DNA from: Megamerina dolium
Lineage: Eukaryota > Arthropoda > Insecta > Diptera > Megamerinidae
Reading direction: 5' to 3'
DNA: 64,000 nt
Assembly: GCA_963854835.1 (NCBI GenBank)
Contig: OY978525.1
Coordinates: 73,891,128 to 73,955,127, forward strand
Positions 1-11,248 of this stretch are shown piece after piece. The position numbers and the translations under genes are program-made. The notes beneath the pieces are model-generated. The model worked only from the letters and a program-made list of their open reading frames with translations. It was not told the DNA's origin and did not search any database. Every line of letters starts with the position of its first letter. Position 1 is the stretch's first letter.

Positions 1-425
1 CAGTGCCACTTTACTCGATTATATCTGCTAACACATATCGTAGGTCATATTATACTGCGTTTGAAAGGCAACATTTCAGAGCATATTTTAAAAGTTTATA
101 AAAAGCCGGTAAAAATGCAATATTTTATTATAACAAGGAGGATCCTTATATTGATCACTCAATCACTGAAACTGAAAGTGGTGCTTGGATACGCTAGAAG
201 CAATCCCAAATACAGGATTGACGTATTGCATCATTCTCCGAAGGTCACAACACTTGCTTAAATATCCTTAATTTTTAAGACTCACTTATTAAACATGCTT
301 TTATTAGCTTCACTTTTATGTATAATATTTTTTATAACTATGCTAGATGCATAGTTGAAATATATTGTATATCAAATGAAAGATCTTGAAGAGTACATGA
401 CCTTATAGTCGGCTGGGGCCGATCA
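1..425. other. AT-rich sequence, no gene recognised
   Basis: No family motif is visible. A short open stretch at 61-261 has no ATG-supported context or recognisable protein similarity, and I treat it as chance. Confidence 0.4.
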
Positions 426-1537
426 AATTATACCCTGCATATGTGGATATATAAATATAAAAAGTTTCCTCGAATTCCATCTTTTTCTTTTATTTCCACT
501 ACTTTGTATGGGAGCTATTTTAACAAGGCGTGGCTCGCCAGTTTTTTGAGGAAATATTTTTGCATATAATACTAATCTACACCCGAAATTGGTTGACTTT
601 GACGAAGTACTTTGTAAATTATCGGGGTTTTAAATGGGATTTTTAAGATGATTCCGATGCTTAGTATGGGAGCTATATAAAAAGTGGGCGTGGCTTATCT
701 ATTTCTTGTAAATCTAAGTTATTCTGCAATATTAATCCACACTTTAAATTTGGTGGTCTTACATTGAATAGTTCGTAAGTTATAGAGGTTTAATTTTTTT
801 TAAATTTTCGCAACTTTATATGGTAGCCACATTAAGAAGTGGGCGTGGCATGTTGATTTTTTGTCAGATTATTTCCGACTACCATATTAACCTAAGTATT
901 AATTATGATTGTTTTAGACAGAAGGATGCAGAAGTTACAACTAGTTTGATTTAAAAGAAATTCTGTCATTTTGCTATTATAAACAATGGGCGTGGCACGT
1001 CCATTTCCTGTGAATCTAGTTATTCTAACAATACTAATCCATCCCTTAAATCTGGTTGTTCTACACTGAACAGTTTGCAAGTTATAACCGTTAAAATTTT
1101 TTTTAAATTTGTATGGGAGCTGCAATAAAAAGTAGGCGTAGCTCGCCCATTTTTGGCAAGGTTATGTAGCAGTACAGATGGTATATTAAGTGAGTTATAG
1201 CAAATTAAAGATTTTGAAAATTCCGAGGTTAGTCACTTTGAATGCTTGGTGTGGTCGTGGCTATTGACCGATCATGCCCAATATCAATCCCCTCCGTACA
1301 GTTAGATCATAGGTTACTTGCGCCAAATTTCGTCAATATAGCTCAATATTTGCTCAAGTTATCATGCGAACCAGCCAGGTGACACACAGACGGAAGGATA
1401 TCGTTAAATCGAAAATTTAAGCGACGCTGATCACGAATATATATACTTTTCTATATCTCAGAAGATTCCTTCAAGTGGTTACAAACATCTGACCGAAATG
1501 AAAATACCCTGCATATTGCATTATGCAGGGTATAATT
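426..1537. mobile_element. Non-autonomous element with 16-bp inverted ends and ~155-bp internal repeats
   Basis: The left end AATTATACCCTGCATA (426-441) is the exact reverse complement of 1522-1537. The right end also forms its own hairpin: a 12-bp arm at 1504-1515 pairs with 1522-1533 around a 6-nt loop. Between the ends lie degenerate direct repeats, each with a TATGGGAGCTA-like block followed by GGGCGTGGC, starting near 507, 666, 819, about 970 and 1111. There is no coding capacity. The layout fits a MITE-like or satellite-bearing DNA element. The segment before the right end (about 1378-1500) resembles a block I recall from many fly intergenic repeats; that similarity is from memory and not tested. 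No target duplication was identified. Confidence 0.6.
507..1145 (+). repeat. Degenerate ~155-bp tandem repeat with GGGCGTGGC core
   Basis: About five diverged copies are spaced 140-158 bp apart. Each has a block like TATGGGAGCTATATAAAAAG, then a GGGCGTGGC-type core, then a stretch of the form TTGTAAATCTA..ATT..AATCCACACTTTAAATTTGGT. The copies at 702-790 and 1005-1090 are the easiest to align by eye. The repeats lie wholly inside the inverted-end element. Confidence 0.6.
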
Positions 1538-1575
1538 AGGTTATTTTTTCGTGAAATATTTGCGTGGGAAGATAT

Positions 1576-1725
1576 TGTAACGAGTATCGATGGTTGGAAT
1601 AGGCGATAACCAGAACAAGCCAACCAGAAAGAAAGAGAAGAATCTCGACTACCATAATGGAATATTCTGAATTGTATAAAAAGGGGCAGTTGTTGACAAA
1701 TACAATCAATTGAATTCCGATTATT
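1576..1725 (+). mobile_element. Relic partial LTR, related to the 14582-20424 element
   Basis: It begins TGTAACGAGTATCGAT exactly like the LTRs at 14582 and 19987. It then shares GCGATAACCAGAACAAGCCAA, the AGAGAAGAATCTCGA block, a TATA-like GTATAAAAAGG and a GACAA-ACAATCAAT block in the same order. Roughly 67 bp present in the intact LTR are missing after the first 20 bases, and the 3' half is absent. It is an old truncated copy of the same or a sister LTR family. Confidence 0.7.
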
Positions 1726-2438
1726 ATTATTTTTTTTAAGTCATTGGTTGACTAACTCAAAAAGGGTATAAGGGTATTAGTGGATATTATAGCGTTTTCA
1801 TTTCTCAATAAAAATGTTATTGCTTTAAATGGCAACACTTCTCTGGTGTTGCCTGCTACCCGATAAAAATGCTACATTTTTCATATAAGAAAAGAACAAA
1901 AAAAATATTACACTCGCAATTGTACTGTTATAATGCTGATATACAATATATACAAAGAGGATATCACACATTACAAGAATATTTGTAAGAAAAGACTGCC
2001 ATAAAACATAAAATGGAAAATAAAATCAATAATCAAGAAACTAAAACTATTCAAAGTTCTTTACTCACGTTAAAATAAAATTATTATTTCTAATCATTCC
2101 TTAAAAAGAAAAGACACACTGAATATGCTGTGAAATTGCTATACCTCGCGACTCAACAAATTGTGATGGAACGTTGGGAATATCACATAATTGTAGTTAG
2201 TTTGTAAGATTTGATTACTTATTGTTAGTTTCTAAGTAATTTAGAAAGATCCAATAAAAAAAAGCTTGTTAGAAAAAAAAAATCCTTTTTAATCTGTGTG
2301 GTCGGATGGTGAGACGAGATTTCTATTGGTCAAATACACCCACTAAAAATGTTTAAAAATAAAACTAAAAAAGGCTGTGAATAAAATCCACAGCTTACTA
2401 GAAAAATCTTGGAGGGAAAAAAAACCTAGGTAGTTTAT
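1726..2438. other. AT-rich intergenic sequence, nothing assigned
   Basis: No coding or repeat family is recognised. A small hairpin lies near 2375-2395 (arms GCTGTG and CACAGC). Homopolymer A runs flank the RTE fragment that starts at 2439. Confidence 0.4.
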
Positions 2439-3936
2439 GAGTCTCATTCTTGTCGCTACACATCTCTATCTACTCACACTCACGTCTTTCCAACTCCCTC
2501 TTCTTGCGTCTGAAAAGACGTCTCTCTGCACTCCTTTTCTATCTGTACCGCTTCTTAACAGCGCGCGTTGCACCTGCACGCAGGATTCTTCTGTAGACGG
2601 CGTCTTTCTCTGCGGTGGCGTCGCGACACTCCTGATCATAACACTAATTCCTCAGAGGCCGGTAGTAACCGATTACCTCCTCGGCGCAATAGTCACGGAA
2701 TAGGATATATGTGTCCACCGTGCGCATGTATCATCAAGTGGGGGAGTGTTCTGCATAAGCAGATTCGATAGTCGAGTGGCAAATGCATCTGCTGTCTCTG
2801 GTGATCGCAGCGTATTGACGACGAGCTTTCTCTGTGTGGGACTTCTCTTGTTATTTGCGGCACATAAACGTGTGCGCACCTTAGCTGCCACAAGGTAGTG
2901 ATCCGAGTCGATGTTGGCAACGATTTCATCGATTTCATGTCCATCACACTGGAAGCATGCCTTCCATCAATCACCACATGATCAATTTGGTTTCTTGTTC
3001 GTTGATCTGGAGACAGCCATGTCGTTTTGAGAATGTCGAGATGATGGAATCTGGTACCACCAATTACCACGTTTCGTGCTGCGGCGAAGTCGATCAGCCT
3101 CATTTCGATATCGGAGGTGTTTTGGTGGAGGCTGAATTTTCCGACAATTGCACCAAAGGTACCTGTATTGTCAGGGTGGGCAAGGTTGATATCGTGGTGG
3201 GGGCAGCGGTCGTAAGCTTCTCCAGGCACTGAAAGAAGCTTTCCTTGGTCACATTGTCCTTCTCATCCGTCGGAGCGTGGGCACATATAAGGCTGATGTT
3301 AAAGAATTTTGCCTTGAAGCGGATTGTGGCCAGCCGTTCGTTCACAGGCGTGAAATGTGAGTCAAGATGTCGTAGTCTCTTGCTGACCAAAAATCCACAT
3401 CCTAATTCGTGCCTTTCAGCATGACAACTGTAGTAGATGTCACAGTACGCTCTTTTGGAACAGCCCTGTTCCGTCCATCGCATTTCCTGGAGAGCAGCGA
3501 TGTCAGCTCTGTATTTTTCGAGGACATCAACCAGCTGGATAGAGGCACTCTTCCTATAAAGGGACCGGACATTCCAGGTGCATATCCGTAAATCGTGGTC
3601 CTTCTTTCGTTTGCGGGGGTCATCAACAAATGAGGTAGTCCTTATCTGAGGCATTGTTGTTTTTTTCATTGGGGGGATTTTTTATGTGACTGGTCCTAAA
3701 CCCAACGCCGACCTCTAACCGAGGAGATTTTCGCCACTCACTTCAGCCGGCTCCCAGCAGGTGCCAGGAGGACGTTGGCCGGTGGTCGCCAAATGGAGTG
3801 ACCCCATTAATAATAATGAAGGCGCCATCACATAGTAAGCAGAGCAAGCTACATGACTACCCCTCATTAACAAATAAAGTTATCATCATATAGCGCCCAG
3901 ATCAAACTACATGACAGCCAGTGAGTTGACTTGCGA
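2439..3936 (-). mobile_element. RTE-clade LINE, 5'-half fragment
   Basis: On the minus strand this matches the 5' UTR and the first ~40% of the intact RTE at 44338-47689. It starts (element sense) at about 3936, runs through the ATG near 3669, and stops at 2439 in the region between endonuclease and reverse transcriptase. The endonuclease reading shows the CTWNVRSLY and ALQEMRWT motifs near its start, but the frame is broken several times, and the catalytic segment around 3170-3230 is altered by small deletions. The RT half and the 3' tail are absent. That is the opposite of the 5' truncation expected from target-primed reverse transcription. Confidence 0.85.
3100..3669 (-). pseudogene. RTE endonuclease domain, broken
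   Basis: This segment is the N-terminal apurinic-like endonuclease of an RTE ORF, open for 189 codons from the ATG at 3669. Visible motifs are LRICTWNVRSLY, LQEMRWTEQG and ICAHAPTDEKD, which are the N, E and middle blocks of the exonuclease-endonuclease-phosphatase fold. Near residue 165 the reading leaves the family frame. The following block, where the intact copy has the GDFN motif, lies in a different frame with internal losses, so the enzyme is dead. The same motifs are intact in the copy at 44380-47358. Confidence 0.8.
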
Positions 3937-4080
3937 GTTTTTTATAAAAATTTATATTTATATTTTTACGCCTTGTAAATACTAAAGTCAATAAGTTGTT
4001 TTAAGTAAAATAATTCATGTTGTTTATTTTTATATAACTAGTAGCTATAATATAAAATAAATTGCGATTAATTTCTTAAA

Positions 4081-5321
4081 CTATAAAAATGGTTTTTTAG
4101 TTCGTTTCTTTTTAATTACCCTAGCTGGGTGATCTCGTCTGTCGCCACCCTCAATAGGAATGGCTTCAGTGCCATTGTAGCCTGTTTCGATATCGAGTAA
4201 ATCATTCCTTTCAATACAAATATTATGGAGAGTATAGCAGGCTATAACTTTGCCATGGTTTCGACATTCATAAAATATAAACGCATTGACTGGTAAAAGC
4301 GGGATTTTAGCACTCCGAATGCGTTTTCTCTTTTTACCCGTGTTTGGCAAAATTTCAAATTGAATAATTTTTCAACCTCAGTCAAATGTCCATAGTCGAG
4401 GAATGGAGTTAATAAGTACTCGCGCAGGAGATACGGTGCGTTACCCAACAAATAATATTTTGGTGCACATGCATTCGCGAGTTCATTTCCAATGAATGAT
4501 AACTTTAATACTCTCGAGTCGTGAATTTTTTTGGGAATGTCTGAGTACATTCACGAACCGGAGTTTTGCATAGCAAATACCCTGCTTTGTAATCGATATA
4601 CAATCATGCCGGTTTGTAAATGTAGACAGTATTTTATGTTTAGACTTCCTAGCCGAAATATAACCTAAGACGTTTGGTAAGTAAGTCGTGGTAAGTCGTG
4701 AAAACGTAATTATTTTCCTGCTGTACCTTTTCAAATATCTTAGCGATAGCTTCCTTTTCTGCTACTTTTTGTGGAAATATAATTATTTCTGGTGCTACTT
4801 CTTCAACAAAGATATTGAGAATTTTGTTGAACATGAAGTGTGTGCAAGACAAAGTCATATCGAAAAGATTTTCAACAGAGCTTAAATGAAATACAATAAA
4901 TTCAAGTTTATTATTTTTTATTTTTGCCCGAGAGTACCATAAAAAGGAAAATATTTGTGTTTTTGCTGTGGATTGCAGTATATCACCTCTGTGTATCCTT
5001 TCACTGTACCATTTGCTTGTTGCATATCTTGCCACAAGATAATCCATACTCTCCCGACCAATCCGGAAGTGTTTCTTGAACTGTAAATTAAACAAATTTA
5101 TTTCGACTCTGCTTAGAAAGCACCATGTTTACCTCCGAATCAGAGTAAGAATCCACCACATCCTTCACGAAATTCTCTACTCTATGATAGAAGCTCCTTC
5201 CCTGTACCAACATTACTGCTTCATCTTCAGAAGACGAAGATGAATCGAATAAGTTGTTTAGAACTTCACTTGCTGCATTTGCTCTCTTCTTTATTTTTTT
5301 TTTTATTCCACGAGAAACCAC
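4081..5321 (-). pseudogene. HARBI1-like (PIF/Harbinger) transposase remnant
   Basis: Minus-strand pieces at 5321-5133, 5080-4649, 4550-4242 and 4350-4081 read in order as a Harbinger-type nuclease. The first exon has an acidic serine stretch (DSSSSSEDE). It ends at a GT donor (5132), and a 52-nt AT-rich intron ends in AG at 5081, after which the reading continues as FKKHFRIGRESMDYLV, typical of the family's N-terminal region. Later blocks are LREYLLTPF and KRENAFGVLKSRF, the latter holding the catalytic Glu region. The C-terminus has CYTLHNICIERND and a basic tail. Frameshifts between the pieces and an eroded middle catalytic block show that it is dead. It differs from the Harbinger at 11897. 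No terminal repeats were found. Confidence 0.65.
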
Positions 5322-7631
5322 AAAATATTGATTGAGAATCGGTGCAACACTTTCGCCCTGTCATTTAATAGAGTGTAAGAATGTTACACTTTTCCCGGTT
5401 TAGAGAGCAACATTTTTGAGAAAAGAACACAACACCTGATAAACAGGCTACATGCATTTAAGAAAAGAACATGAAATTTTGACAACCCTGGCATAGGGTA
5501 AAAAAGTGTAATGCTAGCCACGAACGTAAAACCGTAAACGTGACGACCTATCTTATGGGAATGTCGTGTTAACGAAAACTCACCACCGTATGACGGTGAC
5601 GCAGCCGTTGCCCGTAGCGGAAGAATAAACAGCAATTTGATTTTTTACGTAAAACCGTGTCAGCTGATCGCTTTCTATGAGTACAATGTTGCCAGATTAG
5701 ACTTTTATAAATAAATAAGAAATAAACTAAGAAAGTTTAGTTTTTTTTTAATTAATCAAAACTATCATCGTGTTTAGTTATTTATTAAAATATACTTCAC
5801 GTATATTAATTTTTTTTTTTCTAACATCTATATTATGAAATTTGATCATGAAAATGGTAAGTGTGATTAAAAGCATGCACGCACAGTGATACATGGCAAC
5901 ATTGTTATGTATGTATACAAGAAAGAACAGGATTACCGAGTTAATTCGAATTAACTCGGGCATTAACTGCAGCTAATCCGCATAAACTCTATGAGTTAAT
6001 TCTCAAAATAAAAGAGGATTAGGGCAATTTGAGATGGCAACACTGCTGAAAATTGTCTATTGTGAATTTTTCTCCATCCATTTTACAAAATATTAGCTGT
6101 GTTCGTTTATAAAAAACTTTCAACAATTGTTTACAGTTTTCAACATGAAAAGGGTTGGCGAACAAATAAATCCAGTTGTCAATTACGAACGGTGAATGTC
6201 AATTTACAAGTTTCTGTTAGTTTTCAGTTCACGTACTTCTTGTAGATTTTCTGATATCGAGAGTGATAGATGACAGAAATTGATAATGATAGTAATGTAA
6301 GTGGACAGACCTAATAAAACTGCAATCAGCCGTTTAGTTAATCCGCAATACTGTCGTCTGTCAGGTTATTATTTAAGTGCGGATTAAGTGCGCCGGTAAT
6401 CGGAATTAGGCTGCTGTCTGTCTGGGCTATAAGTTCTTTGTTGATATGAACCGGTGTAGCGCTCAGCTCTCTCATTGAGTGACTTGACTTATTGTTTTAT
6501 ACCGTAATCACTCACAACACCAAGTTACACCAATAGTTCTTACAAATCGATATCATTGTCAAAAAGTGAGGGGTTCTTTGTACTATATTCTTATATTAAA
6601 TCTACATACTTTCAAAGAATGGTATTAACGGTTTTTAATCTATTAGTTTTTAAGCTATTATTTATTAACAATTCATTTCGAGCATACTACTTTCTGAAAA
6701 TTATATCGACTTGTTTCTGTTAATTATTTTACGCTTAAATAATTAAAGCGTGTTAAAGCGTGTTTTTGGTTTTTTAAACTATTATTTTTTTCAAGTAGCT
6801 TCCAAATGACGTAATTATGTTTTTGTAGTTTTTCTATCGAGTTTTTATTTACACTTTTCACTTTTTACAATTTGTACTTAAACACTACGAATTCTTGCTA
6901 TGAAATCTTCTTTTCTCAACTGATATAAATACTTACTCTCTTAATTCTCTCAAATTATATAGCTTTTTTATACAATGTTCTTTAGTACGGAACTTCCGAA
7001 GAAATTGCAATTGCTTCAGTAGCTTAATTAATTGCCATTTCGTTATAATTTCAGCTTCGTTTATGTTTTTATGCTTTATATATTACACATGCATGGTTGT
7101 TGCTTTTTTTTTCCAACAAATGCAATACGCATTGGTCATTACGTTATACATAATATCGCATCATTACAAATCGTTACAGTTTAATAGTAATTACGTAATA
7201 TAATGTGCATAATGATATTTAGAATATAATAATTGCCATGAGAATGATATTATAACATTATGGTAATACCGCTGTAATATCATATAAAATATAAAATATA
7301 ATAATAAGAATGGTTTTATAATGTAGTAATGTAGCCAAGACGCATAAAAGAGAGACGTATCATTTTGAAAGCAAACGCCCGCAGAATTTACGAAATCGAG
7401 AGGTGTTATATCTCCGTGGGACAACGTGAGGTCATACACATCTTTGTTAGCCCGAAGAAGACGGACCGAAAGAGAATGCATTTCTTTTGTCCTGATCTAT
7501 TCATACATGCTGTCATTAGAAATGAGTCCAAATAGTTAATTATTTGTCACGAAATAATTTGTTTAATCCTCGCCATTGCGAAGGAAGACATCACGGGATG
7601 CTCATCTTTTAATCATGACATCGCATATAAT
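5322..7631. other. Long AT-rich stretch, no gene recognised
   Basis: Only short open frames are present and none shows a family motif. Part of 5340-5700 is probably the flank or end of the Harbinger remnant, but no inverted terminus could be paired. A perfect palindrome lies at 5936-5959. Fragments reading TTAATCCGCA and its inverse recur at about 5975, 6337 and 6381, which may be MITE debris. Confidence 0.4.
5936..5959. repeat. 24-bp perfect palindrome
   Basis: CCGAGTTAATTC is followed directly by its exact reverse complement with no spacer. It could be the fused ends of a small inverted-repeat element or a chance dyad; nothing nearby decides. Confidence 0.6.
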
Positions 7632-7736
7632 AGAAAAATCTTTTCGATATTAAAGTTTGCTATGCTTCAGCCGAGGATTGAACCCACGGCCTACAGATCA
7701 GAAAGCCAACGCACTTACCACTAAGCTACGGAACCC
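7632..7736 (-). repeat. Solitary copy of the tRNA-derived SINE head
   Basis: Read on the minus strand from 7736, this gives a tRNA-like module with an A box (TAGCTTAGTGG) and a B box (GGTTCAATCC). It then runs into GCATAGCAAACTTTAATATCGA, the same post-tRNA segment seen in the array at 26600-64000. The 3' body and the GCCACATA tail are not recognised beyond 7632. This shows that the SINE family exists outside the array. Confidence 0.75.
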
Positions 7737-7816
7737 ACACGAGAAGCACTACCAAATATGTATATTGAATTTCGAGTTTGTATACCTTTGATATGCTATG
7801 GAGTGCTTAATTTTTG

Positions 7817-8681
7817 TTAAACATATTGTGTATTGTATTGATAATATTGAAATATTGATAATATTGAAATTCCAATTAGCATATGACCAGGAAACAGAGC
7901 CTCATCGTCATTTGGATGGTCAGAAAGTGGTAACAAGGGGAGAGAATTGAGTATCGCATCTACCTCTATAACAACCGTCTGCAATTCTTCATATGTGATG
8001 TTAGCGTTGGAAATATTTTTTATAAAAATTGTCCTCATCGAGTTAACCCCCGCTTCTCATAAACCTCCAAAATGGGTGAGCGAGGTGGAATAAAGCTAAA
8101 TTGAAACCCAATGTTGTTACTGTAATGCATGATGCCATTAATCGTAGTCTTGCTGAATAACTGCTGCTGAAACTCTCTGAATTTAGATTGGAAGCCAACG
8201 AAATTAGTTGCATTATCACAGTAGATGCTCTGAGGTATTCCACGTCTGCCGATGAAACGTTTTAGACAGAGTATGAAATTGTTTGTCGATAAATCGGACA
8301 CTAATTCAGAGTGTACAACTTTTGAAGCGAAGCATACAAAAAGTGCAATGTATGTTTTATACGGTGGTTTGCCTCGAATGCGGTCTCTGTATATGTAGAC
8401 GTGTGACAGGCAAATCGGTTGTAATCTGTCCCATAACTTGACTTCGGCTTGTAGTGAAAGCAGTGGAAGCAATTTCGAACCACCTTCCTTACAACTTCTC
8501 TTGCATTTATTACCCAAACATTTTCACGTAACACTGCAATGATCACCTTTGGTGCAGCGTTTAAATGTTTTCGGTGAAGATATTCTACATAAAGTCTGGT
8601 AAAGCGAAGGTCTTTTGGAAGTAAAGCAGGAAATGTTGCATCATACGGTATTGGCGTATTTGACAGTCTCTGACTACACAA
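7817..8681 (-). pseudogene. BEL/Pao integrase, broken
   Basis: Three overlapping pieces (8681-8301, 8517-8035 and 8038-7817) together carry the integrase. The zinc-binding part shows YLHRKHLNAAPKV and VVRNCFHC. The catalytic core shows KTYIALFVCFASKVVHSEL and the second-Asp block IYCDNATNFVG. The C-terminal block is ALFPGHMLIG, a Pao signature close to the consensus LTPGHFLIG. Reading frame changes separate all three. The end is cut near 7860 by short AT repeats. Confidence 0.75.
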
Positions 8682-8700
8682 ATTGTGACATCATCAAACT

Positions 8701-9108
8701 TCATTTCGTGTAGAATTTTGTGAGTCTTTGTCTAAGAGGCTTTATAGATTGTTCGTTGCAAAGGCATCTGATTTCATCGATGAAACATGTACACTGAACA
8801 TCGGCAACAATTCTCCAAAAGTTTAATTCTAATTCCTGGTATGGTATATGCAACATTTGAGCATTTGTGAGTTGTTTATCGATGTTAGCTTTCTTGAAGA
8901 CACGCAAAATGTACGCCATCGTACGGAGCGAGCAATAATAAGAAGAAGTGCGAGTAATAAATTGATCGATGGACGATCTCTCGATGGTACTATTACTACA
9001 CTTGAAGACAATCATTTTACGGTGTTCCAAATTCTGGTGTGTTACGCTGAATTGGTTACGATTTACAGGCAATTCAGAAGATGGTTTTAATAGAAAAGCG
9101 GATCTCAC
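8701..9108 (-). pseudogene. BEL/Pao linker between RNase H and integrase
   Basis: The 135 codons contain a block (SSYYCSLRTMAYILRVF) that fits the conserved region of Pao polyproteins in front of the integrase zinc finger, followed by LTNAQMLHIPYQELEL. Its position between the RT pieces and the integrase supports the call. The frame is open here but not joined to its neighbours. Confidence 0.55.
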
Positions 9109-9129
9109 AATCTGAGTTCATTAACGTAA

Positions 9130-9400
9130 AACCGTACTAAAGGTACTCCTATTTGGTTGATAAATTACAAATCATCCTGATTTGTAACAGCATTTCGATC
9201 CGAAGGAAGTTCGAAATCCCATTCCAACAGTCGTATCCACATTTCTTGCAGCAGTATTTTACCACGAATTACGACAGGGCTCAATAAACCCAAAATATCA
9301 AAGACTTTAGCAATTATTGATAATACTGAGCGTTTAGTAACCTTTTACAATTCTGGCAAATCATAATTAAAACATTGAACGTGTGAGAGAGATGCCGGTG
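9130..9400 (-). pseudogene. BEL/Pao RT/RNase H junction fragment
   Basis: The minus strand reads TKRSVLSIIAKVFDILGLL followed by SPVVIRGKILLQEMW, the hallmark block of Pao polyproteins after the RT palm. It is too short and broken to appear as a clean ORF. Upstream (higher coordinates) the homology stops at about 9380-9400. Confidence 0.7.
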
Positions 9401-10100
9401 GGCTCATACCTTGGTTGAGTTCCATTATGATTCTTCTTCTGCTTCATTTACCGACCGCTTCTTGTTGGGCATGTGAGATTGTATCGGGATTTTGTTGTTG
9501 TTGACGTTCCGCTGGCGCTTCTTCTGTTGATTATATTATTGTGGATGAGGCACTTCTCTTGATCCACTTATATGAGGTTGAGCTAATGTGATGTCCATCA
9601 ATTCGCTCATTTCGGGTGATATATTTTGCTGTTGTCATACTTTCCAACATCAAATTATTGCTGTCAATACTTGATGACAAATCTTGCTGTTGTTGTCGGT
9701 GATTTTCTTCTATTTGTTCTGCTTTAGTTGTTGTTGTTGATGGTTATATTGTTGAGATGGTGGTGTTGCTGCTACTTGCTGTTGTATTTGCATCAGTACG
9801 CCTTTTATCACCTTTTAAATGGTTAAGCCTTTCGTTTTTGGCCAATACCATTGTTCAAAATATATGTTTTTATCAAATTCTTTATATATTCTTTATTATA
9901 AAGAAAAAGATTCGAGGTAAATATGACACGGCACTAATTTATATATTGCAATTAAGATTAAATAAGAGAATTTTAATTGTCTACTTATATGTATATATTA
10001 TTACGTGAGAACAGATAATATTATAAAAAAAAGAAAATGCGCGCACTATTCGTGTCTGGAAAAATATATGTATAAAGAAAAAAAAGAAGAACAAGAAAAA
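9400..10100 (-). other. Unassigned insert within the BEL/Pao remnant
   Basis: Pao coding homology stops near 9390 and resumes near 10140. The intervening stretch is rich in CAA/CAG codons on the minus strand (glutamine-rich reading near 9480-9760), then becomes AT-rich. It may be a second element or a diverged region. No terminal repeats or target duplication were found. Confidence 0.4.
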
Positions 10101-10124
10101 CGAATCGACTGCTGACTGATCAAG

Positions 10125-10866
10125 TCAGAGTTGCATTCGCCCTTTATAAAGGTGGCACCAGACAGTGCACGTGATGTAATAGTCTGGCGTAGACAAACAT
10201 AATACGTCGGAAGAAGGTTTCCACGACATTCCCAGAGTCTCGGCAATATTTTCGTCTTTTGATTTAAACGAAATTTTATCATCTGAATATTGAACTAGTT
10301 TCGTGTAATTGGAGTTCATTTTGTAAGCGTTAGGCCAGGAGAACCCAATAGTTCGACTGTTTCACTTTTAAGTTTTTGCAGTTCGCAGACACTATCTGAA
10401 CCAGTTAGTAGATCATTTACGTAAAAACTTTCTCGAATGACAGCAGCTGCATGAGGGTAATCAGTAATTCATGTCCTCGAGGTGGAATAAACTACGAATT
10501 GCGAGAAATGGCCCAGAAGCTAAGATGTACGTAACAGTATTGAGCTGGTGCATCTGTTTCGTTTCGCCATAAGATAAGGTGATAGCATCGGTCTTGTTTA
10601 TCAATGATAAATTGACGATACATTTTTGTTACATCTGCGGTCTTTGCGTAACGACGTAATCGAAATAATAGGAGCGTCAAAATTAGCTCTGGTTGTATTG
10701 GCGCACCAACCATCAAAATGTCGTTGAACGAGCAATTAGATGTGGAACGCGCGGAGGCATCAAATACGACACAGAGCTTCGTGGTGGTGCTTTGTGACCT
10801 GAGTACACAATGATGTGGTATGATATAGTGTGGAGCATTGCTATCAATGTGAGCGATAGGCGACAT
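10125..10866 (-). pseudogene. BEL/Pao reverse transcriptase, broken
   Basis: The piece 10866-10492 shows CVVFDASARSTSNCSFNDI, GAPIQPELILTLLLFRLRRY and KTADVTKMYRQF, the fingers/palm start typical of Pao RT. Further on (about 10350-10125) the reading LLGSPGLTLTKMNSN and NIAETLGMSWKPSSD matches the post-palm region. The catalytic YVDD region between them is disrupted. Confidence 0.75.
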
Positions 10867-11248
10867 ATGTAGGCAGTCGTCCCACGATGGTAATGATTCA
10901 AACTATTGCTTTTGATTGTACATCGATTATGAATTTGCGTCTATTTTAGACAAAACTATATGGATGAAGATTGAGTTAACCACATCACTTTCAAAGCCCA
11001 GTGAAAGAAGTGAACCTCGAAGAGCAGCAACTGTGTCTATTACGCTGCGTAGTGCTACGGCGTCAGAAGATTTTATTACAGGAATAGCAAACAGAATAAT
11101 AATGAAATCCTGAAATATTAACACGTTGTTTTCATATCTTTCTTTCAGTAGTTACAAAGCCTTCGTGTAGTTTTCCTCTGTTACCTGAATAAGTTCGATT
11201 ACACTTGCAGCAGGCGCTGAAAGACAGTTCAGAAGATAATTGAACTTG

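Noticed and set aside
892..1125. 77-residue minus-strand frame
   Set aside because: It crosses the degenerate 155-bp repeats inside the non-coding inverted-end element.
1504..1537. Helitron 3' end (terminal hairpin)
   Set aside because: The hairpin is followed by TATAATTAGG rather than CTRR, and the same sequence exists inverted at 426-441, which fits an inverted-repeat element better.
5384..5635. 83-residue minus-strand frame near the HARBI1-like remnant
   Set aside because: No recognisable motif and not in frame or phase with the transposase pieces.
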